From: Planctomycetaceae bacterium
Lineage (GTDB): Bacteria > Planctomycetota > Planctomycetia > Pirellulales > Pirellulaceae
Reading direction: 5' to 3'
DNA: 64,000 bases
Assembly (NCBI GenBank): GCA_002723275.1
Contig: PBNZ01000002.1
Coordinates: forward strand, 264,076-328,075
The notes beneath the pieces were generated by a model. That model was given only the letters and a program-made list of their open reading frames with translations, made no database searches and was not told the DNA's origin. The first letter of the stretch is position 1; each line of letters begins with the position of its first letter. Below, piece after piece: positions 46,342 through 54,561 of this stretch. The translations under genes were made by a program, and so were the position numbers.

Positions 46342-47091
46342 TCAGGCGTAATGAAAATCGTCGTGACGCGGGAGATCGTCGAGAGATTCGAGCTGGAATA
46401 GATCCAGAAAACGATCGGCGGTGCTGTAAAGAGTTTTTCTCGGCCTTTCCTTGGTGCGCTCGATCTTTAACAACTCACGCCGCACCAATTGGCTCAGCAT
46501 TGTGCCACAGGGGCGCCCGATCAACTTATCAATGGATTGACGATCGATGGGCTGATGGTAGGCCACAATCGCGAGCAGATCGATCGCCAGTTGGGATAGC
46601 TTCGCCTCACGCACGCGGCCGTAGAACCGTTCTCGTAACCCTTCATGTTCGGTTCGTAGTGTGAGCCGATAGCCGGCACCTTCTGAAACGACCTGGTAGG
46701 GGGCGTTGGATTCTTCGTAGCTTTGATTGAGTTTGGCGAGCAGCTCATCAACTTCGGCGGGGGTGACGCCGCGTAGATAGCCGGCCATCAGTCGGCTGGT
46801 GAGTGGTTCGTTGGATGGATGTCCAACGAACAGGATGGCCTCGAGAATTGCTTCGGCGGACACGCTGGAATCATCTTTCTCCGCCTCAACTTCCTCAGGT
46901 TCGGCAAGGTCTTGCTCCTCACTCGCGGCATTTTCCGCACCTGTCGATGGATCCGTCGAGCTGGCCGACGTATCTTGGCCGATCAATTGAGCGAAAGCTT
47001 GCGTCAGCTGATCGACGGACAATTCCGCAGGTGGCTTTTGATCGTCACCCGGGTCATCGGGGGATTCTTGCGGAACGTCTTTTTCGGTCAT
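46342..47091 (-). CDS. scpB: ScpB segregation/condensation protein
   Basis: A 249-aa ScpB, partner of ScpA and SMC in chromosome condensation. An acidic Pro/Ser-rich N-terminal tail (about 1-75) precedes the core: AEAILEAILFVGHPSNEPL, LAIDLLAIVAYHQPIDRQSI, RPCGTMLSQLVRRELLKIER, RPRKTLYSTADRFLDLFQLE and SLDDLPRHDD. A second ScpB-like protein with a different, C-terminal acidic tail lies at 7.7-9.1 kb. No scpA neighbours this gene. Confidence 0.9.
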   Translation of the reverse strand: MTEKDVPQESPDDPGDDQKPPAELSVDQLTQAFAQLIGQDTSASSTDPSTGAENAASEEQDLAEPEEVEAEKDDSSVSAEAILEAILFVGHPSNEPLTSRLMAGYLRGVTPAEVDELLAKLNQSYEESNAPYQVVSEGAGYRLTLRTEHEGLRERFYGRVREAKLSQLAIDLLAIVAYHQPIDRQSIDKLIGRPCGTMLSQLVRRELLKIERTKERPRKTLYSTADRFLDLFQLESLDDLPRHDDFHYA

Positions 47092-47186
47092 GAGATTTCC
47101 GTTGACTCAGCAAGCAGAGGCTGGGATTGACAAGCCCGTGTCACCGCGCCTTTTAATTATCTGTAAATCAACGACCGATACCAAGG

Positions 47187-48038
47187 TCAATTCTGTCGCT
47201 TCTCGACTTCTTGTTTCATGAAGGCGAGACCATCGCGAGCGAGTTGTTCTTCGTTCTCATACATCCGCCGCCAGATCTTGGTTGCGGCCACTAATTCAGG
47301 AAGAGCCAATCCGAAGGCTTCGATCATGAGCCAGCCATCGTATCCAACTTCTTTCAAGCCATCGAAATTACTTGCCCAGTTAACATCACCGGTTCCTGGT
47401 GTGCTGCGATTGTTTTCTGAAATGTGCACATGAACCATATGCGGTGCCGCCGTACGAATAGCTTCGGTCGGACATGTTTCTTCGATGTTTGCGTGGAAGC
47501 TGTCGTACATCATGCCACAGGCTGGATTGTCAACTGCCTTGCAGAAACGGGCGGTGTCGCTGGCACAATTCAGGAAATAACATTCGAAACGATTGAGATA
47601 CTCGACTCCCAGTTGGACGCCGACTTGGCCGGCATGTTCAGCGACCTGTTGCATGCTATCCACGCCTCGTTTCCATTCATCTTCGGTCGGGCCGGTGCCG
47701 CTGAATTTTCCCAACGCGGAGTGATAGGGTCCGACCAGTGTTTGAGCACCGACGGCCTGGCAGCAATCAAGGGCGAGTTTGTTGTTAGCGACTCCTTGAG
47801 CTCGTATGTTGTCGTCGGGGCTGATCGGATCATCATCTTCGCCACGGACGGTGACTGCGGTACGCTCCAGACCCAAGTCATCCAGACGTTGACTCCATTG
47901 CGCCCATTTGTCGACATTCAGGTCGAAGATGGGAAGTTCGACTCCGTCATAGCCCATCGCCTTGAGCGATTCCAACACAGGCATCATGGTGTCATCCAGA
48001 TCGCCGCTCCACAGCAGCAGATTCATACCGTATTTCAT
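47187..48038 (-). CDS. sugar phosphate isomerase/epimerase-like protein
   Basis: A 283-aa TIM-barrel protein of the xylose isomerase-like/AP endonuclease 2 superfamily. It has MKYGMNLLLWSGDLDD, AMGYDGVELPIFD, GVEYLNRFECYFLNCA (metal Glu), CGMMYDSFHANIEE (Asp/His), VHISENNRSTPGTGDVNWAS (His) and YDGWLMIEAFG (Glu). The pattern is close to tagatose/psicose 3-epimerases, but the substrate is unknown. It stands 23 bases from the next gene on the same strand. Confidence 0.85.
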   Translation of the reverse strand: MKYGMNLLLWSGDLDDTMMPVLESLKAMGYDGVELPIFDLNVDKWAQWSQRLDDLGLERTAVTVRGEDDDPISPDDNIRAQGVANNKLALDCCQAVGAQTLVGPYHSALGKFSGTGPTEDEWKRGVDSMQQVAEHAGQVGVQLGVEYLNRFECYFLNCASDTARFCKAVDNPACGMMYDSFHANIEETCPTEAIRTAAPHMVHVHISENNRSTPGTGDVNWASNFDGLKEVGYDGWLMIEAFGLALPELVAATKIWRRMYENEEQLARDGLAFMKQEVEKRQN

Positions 48039-48061
48039 TGTTTCGCTCCTTTAATGCGGCA

Positions 48062-48718
48062 TTACGAAATCGTGGTGGGATCGAGTAGATCGGCAGCACG
48101 CTTTTGGACGGCCTGCCGCGCTTCCGGAAACCACTCAGCAAGCTCTTCAGGGAGCCGAGGCAGTTTCACACGTTGCATGACGTTATTCAGTCGAAACAGC
48201 AGTTTGCCATCCTCGGCGTAGTCATACAAGAACCGCTCCTGCGAAAAGCGCGGGATCAAATAGGTGAGATTCGCCACCTCTTTTCCCGATATTTGCTCGA
48301 CCACCCACGTCACAAAAGCGGGATCGACGGTGTCGAGAGCGCGATAATAATCGTCCAAACGGGATGGATCTGACTGGATCAACAGATCATCCAGCAGTAA
48401 TTCCACGAGAATGTGGCCAAGAAAACTGGGGCGCAATCCGTTGTCGACTGGCAGCCGGTCCCGAATAGCAACCGTGAAGGCCCACGATAATTCGGCGAAG
48501 GCCGGCGTGCGGTGGAACCAATCATCATCCCGATGATGTTGCAGCACACCCGTTGCGATCGCGACAACTCGCTGGTCCTTGTGGGCGATGAAGGGTCGTG
48601 CCGCTTTGGAACGTGCGCGAACGCGCCGATTAACCACATTTAGCCAGTCCGGAATCGCCGATCCAGCCATCAAGTAGGGTGCATGAACGTAGTTGCGGCC
48701 GTGAGCAAAGTAATTCAT
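48062..48718 (-). CDS. AcpH-like hypothetical protein
   Basis: About 218 aa from ATG 48718 (MNYFAHGRNYVHAPYLMAGS); an ATG four codons earlier is possible. The pattern resembles acyl-carrier-protein phosphodiesterase AcpH: NYFAHGR at the start, GVLQHHRDDDWFHRTPAF (compare HRRID) and SFLGHILVELLLDDLLI. This suggests an all-helical HD-like metal-dependent hydrolase. The identity is distant and the true substrate is unknown. It follows the HEAT lipoprotein. Confidence 0.5.
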   Translation of the reverse strand: MNYFAHGRNYVHAPYLMAGSAIPDWLNVVNRRVRARSKAARPFIAHKDQRVVAIATGVLQHHRDDDWFHRTPAFAELSWAFTVAIRDRLPVDNGLRPSFLGHILVELLLDDLLIQSDPSRLDDYYRALDTVDPAFVTWVVEQISGKEVANLTYLIPRFSQERFLYDYAEDGKLLFRLNNVMQRVKLPRLPEELAEWFPEARQAVQKRAADLLDPTTIS

Positions 48719-48774
48719 TGCTCTCAGCATAGCCGAATGTGATTCGCTTGACTGCCTCTTGTCGATCGCTGGCT

Positions 48775-49347
48775 CTAGTCAATCGCTGGATCGCTGGCGT
48801 TTGTCGTCGTTTCAGATGGATCCGGTTCTTCGAGCAACTGAATCAAATCAGGAATCGCGGCGGCGGCAGCTGGGCCAATTTGTCCCAAGGCCCGCGTTGC
48901 AGATCGACGAACCTCATCATCCGGATCCTTTAATAGATGCTGTAGCGTCGGCACGGCGATCACCGCTTCAGGTCCGATTCGGGCCAGCACGCGTGCCGCG
49001 ACCGTCCGCACTTGTGGATTCGGATCCTGTAAGGCTTCGACAAGCTTGGGAACGGCAGCGGGTCCCATGCGCCCGAGAGCATCCGCTGCCGCTTCAGAAT
49101 CTGTCCATTCGTAATAAGGTCGGAGGCTCTCTCGTGGATCACGGTCTGCTTGATCCTGGTCGGATGCCGATGATGCGATCTCGTCCGCCATTTCGGCAGG
49201 ACTACTTTCGTCGGTTTCGGGAATCTCTATCTCGACCGGCTCCTGAACCACCACCGTTGATTCCTGCCACCGATTGCAAGCGGCTAAGGAAAGCCAAAGC
49301 AGCCCCAGCACACAGACCATCGTCTTGGTTCGTCGGTGAATCGTCAT
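48775..49347 (-). CDS. HEAT-repeat lipoprotein
   Basis: A 190-aa protein with a lipoprotein signal (TMVCVLGLLWLSLAAC, lipobox LAAC). The mature part opens with an acidic linker (residues about 25-75), then carries HEAT/PBS-lyase-like repeats: AAADALGRMGPAAVPKLVEA, PQVRTVAARVLARIGPEAVI and DEVRRSATRALGQIGPAAAA. It is probably an envelope-anchored scaffold. Partner unknown. Confidence 0.85.
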   Translation of the reverse strand: MTIHRRTKTMVCVLGLLWLSLAACNRWQESTVVVQEPVEIEIPETDESSPAEMADEIASSASDQDQADRDPRESLRPYYEWTDSEAAADALGRMGPAAVPKLVEALQDPNPQVRTVAARVLARIGPEAVIAVPTLQHLLKDPDDEVRRSATRALGQIGPAAAAAIPDLIQLLEEPDPSETTTNASDPAID

Positions 49348-49685
49348 CGGTTCGGTTGGATCCCTACACGCAGCTTTGCTATCATCGAGGAAGGTTGAGA
49401 CGCAACCGTGATCGACCCCACTTGGGGGGCGAACGCAGTTTCGACAAGGTGAGATTTGGAGTCTTCAGGTCGAGCTGAACAAGGATTGAGCTCAACCTTA
49501 AAGCTTTAGAATTATACCGGATCCAAAAGCACTGCCCTGCTCTTCCGCTGGGAATAGAGGCTTGTGATGTACGGGTTGTACCGTTTGCTCAGCCTGGAAC
49601 ATACTGCAAGTGAAATCGACGCCTGCATCACCCGCTTGGAAGGGCAGATTTGGCGTCTTCGAGGAATTCAACAAAGGAGCTCTTC
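49348..49685. other. divergent intergenic region before the S41 protease
   Basis: A 338-base gap. A 50-codon ORF (ATG 49567, MYGLYRLLSLEHTASEIDAC...) runs through the protease start in another frame. It may be a leader peptide, but there is no strong support. No other structure is seen. Confidence 0.3.
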
Positions 49686-51029
49686 GTGCCGCTTCGGAAT
49701 CTCACCATCCTCCTCATGACCGCTTTGGTTTCTTTGCTCTGTTACGCCGAAGCTGGGCGAAATCGGTATGCAAGCATCCTTTCGGAATCCATTGACAAGA
49801 TCTCTTCCTACTACGTGGAACCGGTCGAAGCGCGAAAGTTGTTCGAGGGCGGCATGAACGGAATGCTCACCGATCTTGATCCTTATTCCGGATATATCAG
49901 ACCAGAAGATTTCAGCGAATTTCAAGTTGATATTCAGCAGGAGTTTGGTGGTATCGGCGTCGAGGTCGGCCTGGAAAATGAACGACTGACCGTGCTGAGT
50001 CCCGTTCCCGGAACTCCTGCCTACGAAGCTGGTCTACGGTCCGGTGACACAATTCTTGCCATCGATGGCCAGGACACCGAAGGTTTTAGCCTCGAAGATG
50101 CCGTTGGGTTGATGCGAGGTCCACGGGGATCAACGGTTCTCGTGAAGGTGCGTCACAAAGGCATCGAAGAACCCAAAGAGTATCCGATCGTGCGCGAAAG
50201 GATTCGAATTGAGTCGGTTCGTGGAGAACGGCGATCGGAAGACTCGCAATGGATCTTTCAAATCGAAGACGATTCACGTATCGGGTACATTCGACTAACG
50301 GGTTTTGGCGAGCATACAACCGAGGATTTCAAACGCAGCCTCAATGAAATGCAGGGTGAAATTGAAGGATTGATAATCGATCTTCGAGGCAATGCTGGCG
50401 GTTTATTGACGTCGGCCGTCGAGATCTGCGACATGTTCATCGATGGAGGCGAGGTCATTGTCAGCACACGTGGGCGCGATCCGACCGAGGAACGCGTGGT
50501 CGTTGCTGAAGAACCTCCGCTTGTTGATCCTGATTTGCCGGTAGTCGTGCTGGTGGATCCCCTGTCGGCAAGTGCCAGCGAGATTCTTGCCGCCTGTTTG
50601 CAGGACTATGGTCGAGCGACCATCGTGGGTGAACGCAGTTGGGGAAAAGGGACGGTCCAAAACGTCATTGAAATTGAAGGCGGTCGCAGCGCAATTCGAC
50701 TCACCACACAAACCTACTGGCGTCCGAGTGGAAAGAATATTCATCGCCACGTTGATGCAACGGATGAAGATGAATGGGGGGTCAAACCGCTTGCCGAAAA
50801 CGAAGTCAAACTGACCAGCGAAGAACGGGAAAAGGTCTATCGGTTTCGCCGTCTGCGAGAAACGAGCGGACGTGTGGATGGCGAGGAGATGACGGAAGAA
50901 CAGATTGAGCTTGAAGATTATGTCGATCCTCAATTGCAACGGGCGATTGATACCCTCAAGAAAGAGATGCCACCTCGTATCACGGATCGACCGATGGGCG
51001 TTGAAATCGATAAGTTCGCTCGACGCTGA
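49686..51029 (+). CDS. S41-family C-terminal processing protease
   Basis: About 447 aa. The start is GTG 49686, with AAGGAG about 7 bases upstream; the longer frame is not preferred. An N-terminal hydrophobic segment (NLTILLMTALVSLLCYAEAG) exports it. A PDZ domain follows (FGGIGVEVGLENERLTVLSP, AYEAGLRSGDTILAIDGQD). The catalytic domain has LIIDLRGNAGGLLTSAVEIC, the Ser in DPLSASASEILAACL and the Lys in SWGKGTVQNVI. This is the CtpA type, which trims proteins in the envelope. Confidence 0.94.
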   Translation: MPLRNLTILLMTALVSLLCYAEAGRNRYASILSESIDKISSYYVEPVEARKLFEGGMNGMLTDLDPYSGYIRPEDFSEFQVDIQQEFGGIGVEVGLENERLTVLSPVPGTPAYEAGLRSGDTILAIDGQDTEGFSLEDAVGLMRGPRGSTVLVKVRHKGIEEPKEYPIVRERIRIESVRGERRSEDSQWIFQIEDDSRIGYIRLTGFGEHTTEDFKRSLNEMQGEIEGLIIDLRGNAGGLLTSAVEICDMFIDGGEVIVSTRGRDPTEERVVVAEEPPLVDPDLPVVVLVDPLSASASEILAACLQDYGRATIVGERSWGKGTVQNVIEIEGGRSAIRLTTQTYWRPSGKNIHRHVDATDEDEWGVKPLAENEVKLTSEEREKVYRFRRLRETSGRVDGEEMTEEQIELEDYVDPQLQRAIDTLKKEMPPRITDRPMGVEIDKFARR

Positions 51030-51156
51030 TCGACCGCCGCGGAAATCCGACTTGGAAGCCGTTCGAGGCTCTCGGATCTTTTCTCGCTCCCCTTTATTGT
51101 CTCGCTCTGCACGATTAAACTCATCGACCGGTTGTTCGGTTTCAGATGGGATATGC

Positions 51157-51996
51157 ATGGTCAATAATCTGCCAGTCAAGACGCTTCAGCATAACGGTCT
51201 CACGATCGAGGGCTATTCGCGTGCCGCGGTGCAGTCCTATTGGCGTGTCCCGGAAATGAAATTGGGATTTGATCTGGGAGCTCAGCCTTGGGACTTCATG
51301 GGAACGGGCAACTGGTTCATTTCGCATGCGCATCTGGATCATATCGCCGCTCTTCCCGTCTATGTCGCTCGCCGACGAATGATGAAGATGAGTCCTCCGA
51401 AGATCTATCTTCCGAGTTGCGCCGTTGAAAACGTTAAACGGATGTTGCACGCCTTCAGCCGACTTGACCGCGGTCGACTTCCTTGTCACCTGGTGGGTGT
51501 GGAGTCAAATCAAGAGATCGAGCTTTCTCGGGAGCGATTAGTCACGACGCACGCTACCAAGCACACGTTGCCGTCTCTCGGCTATGTTGTTTGGGATCGA
51601 CGGAATAAGCTCAAGCCTGAGTATTCGGAACTGCGCGGTGACCAGATCCGAGATCTTCGACAGGCGGGCGAAGAGGTGACGGTTGAGCAACGTGTCCCCA
51701 GGCTCGCCTATCTTGGAGATAGCACCCCTGTGGGACTCGATGAGAATCCCGTGATGTACGAAGCCGAAGTGCTGATCACGGAAATGACGTTTCTGGCGCC
51801 CGATCACCGTAAACAAAAGATTCATAAACTTGGGCATATCCATTTAGACGACATTGTCGCCAGGAAAGATCGATTCGAAAATCAGTTGGTGATCGCTACC
51901 CATTTCAGCACGCGTTACCATTCACGTCAGATCGAAGCCATTGTAAAAAAAGCCATGCCAGACATGCTTGATGGACGTTTGCATCTCTGGCTGTAA
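51157..51996 (+). CDS. tRNase Z-like metallo-beta-lactamase-fold protein
   Basis: About 279 aa from ATG 51157 (MVNNLPVKTL); the earlier frame inside the protease gene is not used. The metal motif HAHLDH is in NWFISHAHLDHIAALPVYVA. Further motifs: PPKIYLPSCAVENVKRM, TTHATKHTLPSLGYVVWD, LKPEYSELRGDQIRDLRQAG, LAYLGDSTPVG and TEMTFL. The overall pattern resembles the short plant-type tRNase Z (TRZ1/2) rather than E. coli RNase BN, so a tRNA 3'-processing role is plausible but unproven. hemW follows, overlapping or adjacent. Confidence 0.78.
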   Translation: MVNNLPVKTLQHNGLTIEGYSRAAVQSYWRVPEMKLGFDLGAQPWDFMGTGNWFISHAHLDHIAALPVYVARRRMMKMSPPKIYLPSCAVENVKRMLHAFSRLDRGRLPCHLVGVESNQEIELSRERLVTTHATKHTLPSLGYVVWDRRNKLKPEYSELRGDQIRDLRQAGEEVTVEQRVPRLAYLGDSTPVGLDENPVMYEAEVLITEMTFLAPDHRKQKIHKLGHIHLDDIVARKDRFENQLVIATHFSTRYHSRQIEAIVKKAMPDMLDGRLHLWL

Positions 51997-52015
51997 CCGT
52001 CCAGGCGTCTTACGA

Positions 52016-53161
52016 GTGTCTCAACTGTCATCCCCTCCCAATCTGCCTCGTTCGACATACGTGCATGTCCCGTTCTGTCGACATCGTTGTGGCTATTGCA
52101 ATTTCACGTTGATTGCCGGAAGGGATGACTTGATTCCAGCCTATCTTGAGGCCTTGTCGATAGAGCTATCTCATCTCGACATACCGCTTCCGATGGATAC
52201 GATTTTTCTCGGAGGTGGAACTCCCTCGCATCTTTCACCGGCACAATTGAACCAACTCTTCTCGATGATTCATGAGGCGTTTCCGTTACGCGCTGGCGGC
52301 GAATTCTCGCTCGAAGCCAACCCGGCTGATATCAGTCACGAGCAAGTTAAGTTGTTTGCCGATGCGGGTGTTAATCGGGTCAGTTTGGGAATTCAATCGT
52401 TTGATGATCAAAAACTTGCGACGTTGGAGCGAGACCATCGGGCAAACACGATTTTCGAAGCAACTAAAATTGTGGCCTCGCAGATTGATAATCTGTCGTT
52501 GGATCTGATTTTTGGGGTACCGGGCGAAACGCGTGCGACTTGGCAGCGGGATTTGCAGCAGGCGGTTGCCTTGGCTCCGCAACATATTTCAACCTATGGT
52601 CTAACCTATGAACCTGGGACGTCGTTCTGGAACCGACGCCAGAAGCAGCAGCTTTCACCGCTTGCGGAAGACGATGAGGCGTGGATGTATGAGTTGGCGA
52701 TCGATACGCTAACAGCAAAGGGTTTTAAGCATTACGAGGTCTCGAATTTTGCTCAACAAGCGTATCGCAGTAAACACAATCAAGTTTACTGGACGGGAGC
52801 CCCCTATTTTGCGATTGGCCCCGGAGCTGCACGGTTTGTCGATGGGGTGCGAGAAATAAATCATCGCAGCACCACCACCTATCTGAAACGTGTTATGGCA
52901 GGCCAGTCACCCGTTGCGGAACGCGAAACCTTAACTCCTGAACAACTTGCCCGCGAGCGTCTCGTTTTCGGTTTGCGGCGAATGCAGGGTGTCGATGCTG
53001 ATCAATTCGCAACCGACACCGGGTTTTCGATCGAGAACCTGGCCGGTAGCGTCGTCGATCGCTGTTGTGAACAGGGTTGGTTGCGGTGGCAAAGTCGTCG
53101 TTTGCAATTGACGCGTTCCGGCTTGCTGCTGAGTGATTCCTTGTGGCCAGAGTTCCTCTAG
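52016..53161 (+). CDS. hemW: radical SAM heme chaperone HemW
   Basis: About 381 aa from GTG 52016; a more upstream ATG at 51968 would overlap the preceding gene. The radical SAM cysteines are in PFCRHRCGYCNF (CxxxCxxC). It continues TIFLGGGTPSHLSPAQLNQL, FSLEANPADI, GVNRVSLGIQSFDDQKLATL and SLDLIFGVPGETRATW. HemW was formerly called HemN-like coproporphyrinogen oxidase but is thought to be a heme chaperone. The tail has the winged-helix-like domain ending LLSDSLWPEFL. Confidence 0.93.
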   Translation: MSQLSSPPNLPRSTYVHVPFCRHRCGYCNFTLIAGRDDLIPAYLEALSIELSHLDIPLPMDTIFLGGGTPSHLSPAQLNQLFSMIHEAFPLRAGGEFSLEANPADISHEQVKLFADAGVNRVSLGIQSFDDQKLATLERDHRANTIFEATKIVASQIDNLSLDLIFGVPGETRATWQRDLQQAVALAPQHISTYGLTYEPGTSFWNRRQKQQLSPLAEDDEAWMYELAIDTLTAKGFKHYEVSNFAQQAYRSKHNQVYWTGAPYFAIGPGAARFVDGVREINHRSTTTYLKRVMAGQSPVAERETLTPEQLARERLVFGLRRMQGVDADQFATDTGFSIENLAGSVVDRCCEQGWLRWQSRRLQLTRSGLLLSDSLWPEFL

Positions 53162-53306
53162 TCGACGGCTGATCGTGATTCGATCGTTTTCGGCAAAAGC
53201 CCCTTTTGTGCCGGGAAAACGGCGCAGTTTTTTCCCAAGATCTGCGTAACTTCGGCGAATTACCCGTATCTGTAAACTACCCAAACACCTTATAGGGAAA
53301 GTGCCG

Positions 53307-54026
53307 ATGTACTATCCATTTGAACAACCAGAACCCTTCGAAAAACAATCGGGTGAAGCTCAGTCGTCCGCTGAGTTGGCCTCATCGGATTTCGATGAAC
53401 AACAGCGAGTTGTTGTTTTCGAAAAGCTGGTGGATTGGTTGATCGAGACCGATCCCTGGAAAGTTCGTCGTTACGTGCAGTCGCTACGCGAACGTTATCC
53501 CGACGCAGCGGATGATGAGCTGGTGGAAAAGGTTGTGAGCGTCAAGTCGGTAAAGAACGGCCTGATCGGAGCTGCCACCGCGGTGCCAGGCTTTCTGGCT
53601 CTCCCGATCGTCGTCCCTGCAGACTTGATTGCATCATGGCAGATACAAATTAATCTCGCGCTTTGCATTGCTCATATTTATGGTCATGAGATTGACGGCC
53701 ATAACGTCGCCAAAATCAAAACCGACCTGTTCATGATCCTGGCCGGCGAGGAAGCGCGGGAGTCTTTCGAGGTGATGGGTATTGAAGTCGATCAAGTAAC
53801 CCAGGAAACAGTTCGCCGTTATGTGACTCGTGAGATCGCCATTGAGCTTTGGAAACATCTGGGGCTCCGTATCATGCGGATGACAGGCGTCCGTTCGTTC
53901 GCTCGTCTCTCAAAAGCCGTTCCGCTGGTGGGAGCCCCAATCGGTTTCGTGTTTGATTACTCGGCCACACGCAGTGTCGGCGAGGCAGCGCGCGAGTATT
54001 ACAGTCCGCAGCAGTCGGCGGCGTAA
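53307..54026 (+). CDS. EcsC-like protein
   Basis: About 239 aa from ATG 53307; a GTG at 53301 two codons earlier is equally possible. AGGG lies upstream. The pattern fits the EcsC-type family: KSVKNGLIGAATAVPGFLAL, PADLIASWQIQINLALCIAH, IYGHEIDGHN, LGLRIMRMTGVRSFARLSKA, VPLVGAPIGFVFDYSATRSV and GEAAREYYSPQQ. Two hydrophobic stretches suggest membrane association. Function unknown. Confidence 0.7.
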   Translation: MYYPFEQPEPFEKQSGEAQSSAELASSDFDEQQRVVVFEKLVDWLIETDPWKVRRYVQSLRERYPDAADDELVEKVVSVKSVKNGLIGAATAVPGFLALPIVVPADLIASWQIQINLALCIAHIYGHEIDGHNVAKIKTDLFMILAGEEARESFEVMGIEVDQVTQETVRRYVTREIAIELWKHLGLRIMRMTGVRSFARLSKAVPLVGAPIGFVFDYSATRSVGEAAREYYSPQQSAA

Positions 54027-54029
54027 ACG

Positions 54030-54062
54030 AAAAAAGGCCTCCCGACATGAATGCGGGAGGCC
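54030..54062 (-). terminator. Rho-independent terminator of the selenoprotein gene
   Basis: A perfect 9-base stem (GGCCTCCCG...CGGGAGGCC, 54036-54044 and 54054-54062) with a 9-base loop. On the minus strand it is followed by TTTTTT (54030-54035), so it terminates the minus-strand gene ending at 54087. It may also stop transcription from the convergent plus-strand gene. Confidence 0.8.
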
Positions 54063-54086
54063 TGATTGAGTGCCCTGATTGCGTGA

Positions 54087-54434
54087 TCAGCCGAGCAAGT
54101 CTTCGTAAATCTCTTCGTTGAACCCGACGATCAGCTTTTTACCGACTCGTAGCGTCGGTGCTCGCAGATTTCCAGTGGGTCCCAAGATCACCTTTTTCAA
54201 ATCGGCAGCTGAGGGCTTTTCTTTTTTCAGGTTGAAGTGAACCACCTTTTTGCCCTTGGCAGCGTAGACTTCGCTGACGGTTTTTAGCAGCTCCATCGCC
54301 TGCTTTTCCCCGAAGGTATCCTTCTTGGCATCGACCTGTTCCGTGGCCTCTAAACCTGCATCCGCAAGGAACCCTTGCGTTTTTCCGCAGGTCTTTCAGC
54401 CAGGACGATGATAACTCCAATCAATTTTCGGCAT
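54087..54434 (-). CDS. ArsC-family selenoprotein (UGA read as Sec)
   Basis: A 115-aa thioredoxin-fold protein whose reading frame contains an in-frame TGA. ATG 54434 follows GAGGAG about 6 bases away. The frame reads MPKIDWSYHRPG, then TGA (54396-54398, codon 13), then KTCGKTQGFLADAGLEATEQ and on to the stop at 54087. The TGA sits where the first Cys of CxxC would be, giving UKTC, a UxxC redox motif. The C-terminal half has GPTGNLRAPTLRVGKKLIVG and GFNEEIYEDLLG, as in ArsC/Spx-type proteins. A SECIS-like hairpin follows the TGA. The gene is monocistronic, with a terminator 25 bases downstream. The substrate is unknown; a redox role is inferred from the motif. Confidence 0.9.
54355..54391 (-). 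promoter_or_regulatory. candidate bacterial SECIS element
   Basis: Read on the minus strand, the structure starts 5 bases after the TGA. Its lower stem is CCTGC (54391-54387) with GCAGG (54359-54355). An internal loop follows, then a perfect 7-base upper stem CGCAAGG (54379-54373) with CCTTGCG (54369-54363) and a GTT loop. If the top pairs open, the loop begins with GGGTT. The apical G-rich loop lies about 22 bases after the TGA, as in known bacterial SECIS elements that recruit SelB. Confidence 0.8.
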
Positions 54435-54561
54435 GTTATTCTCCTCTCGATAAGCGGTCAAGAATCTCTATGATGATATAGTCAGTTTGTCGGAATCAGC
54501 AATCGGGTGCTGATAACTTCCGCGTCGTTGACGTGGCTCTCCTGTCGCATTTGGAACCGTA

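Noticed and set aside
54087-54296. A 69-aa ORF starting at an internal ATG (MELLKTVSEVYAAKG)
   Set aside because: It has no good ribosome-binding site and omits the redox motif. The longer frame through the TGA explains the strong site at 54434.
54139-54420. A 93-aa minus-strand ORF in another frame over the selenoprotein
   Set aside because: No plausible start signal and low-complexity content; it is a shadow of the selenoprotein frame.
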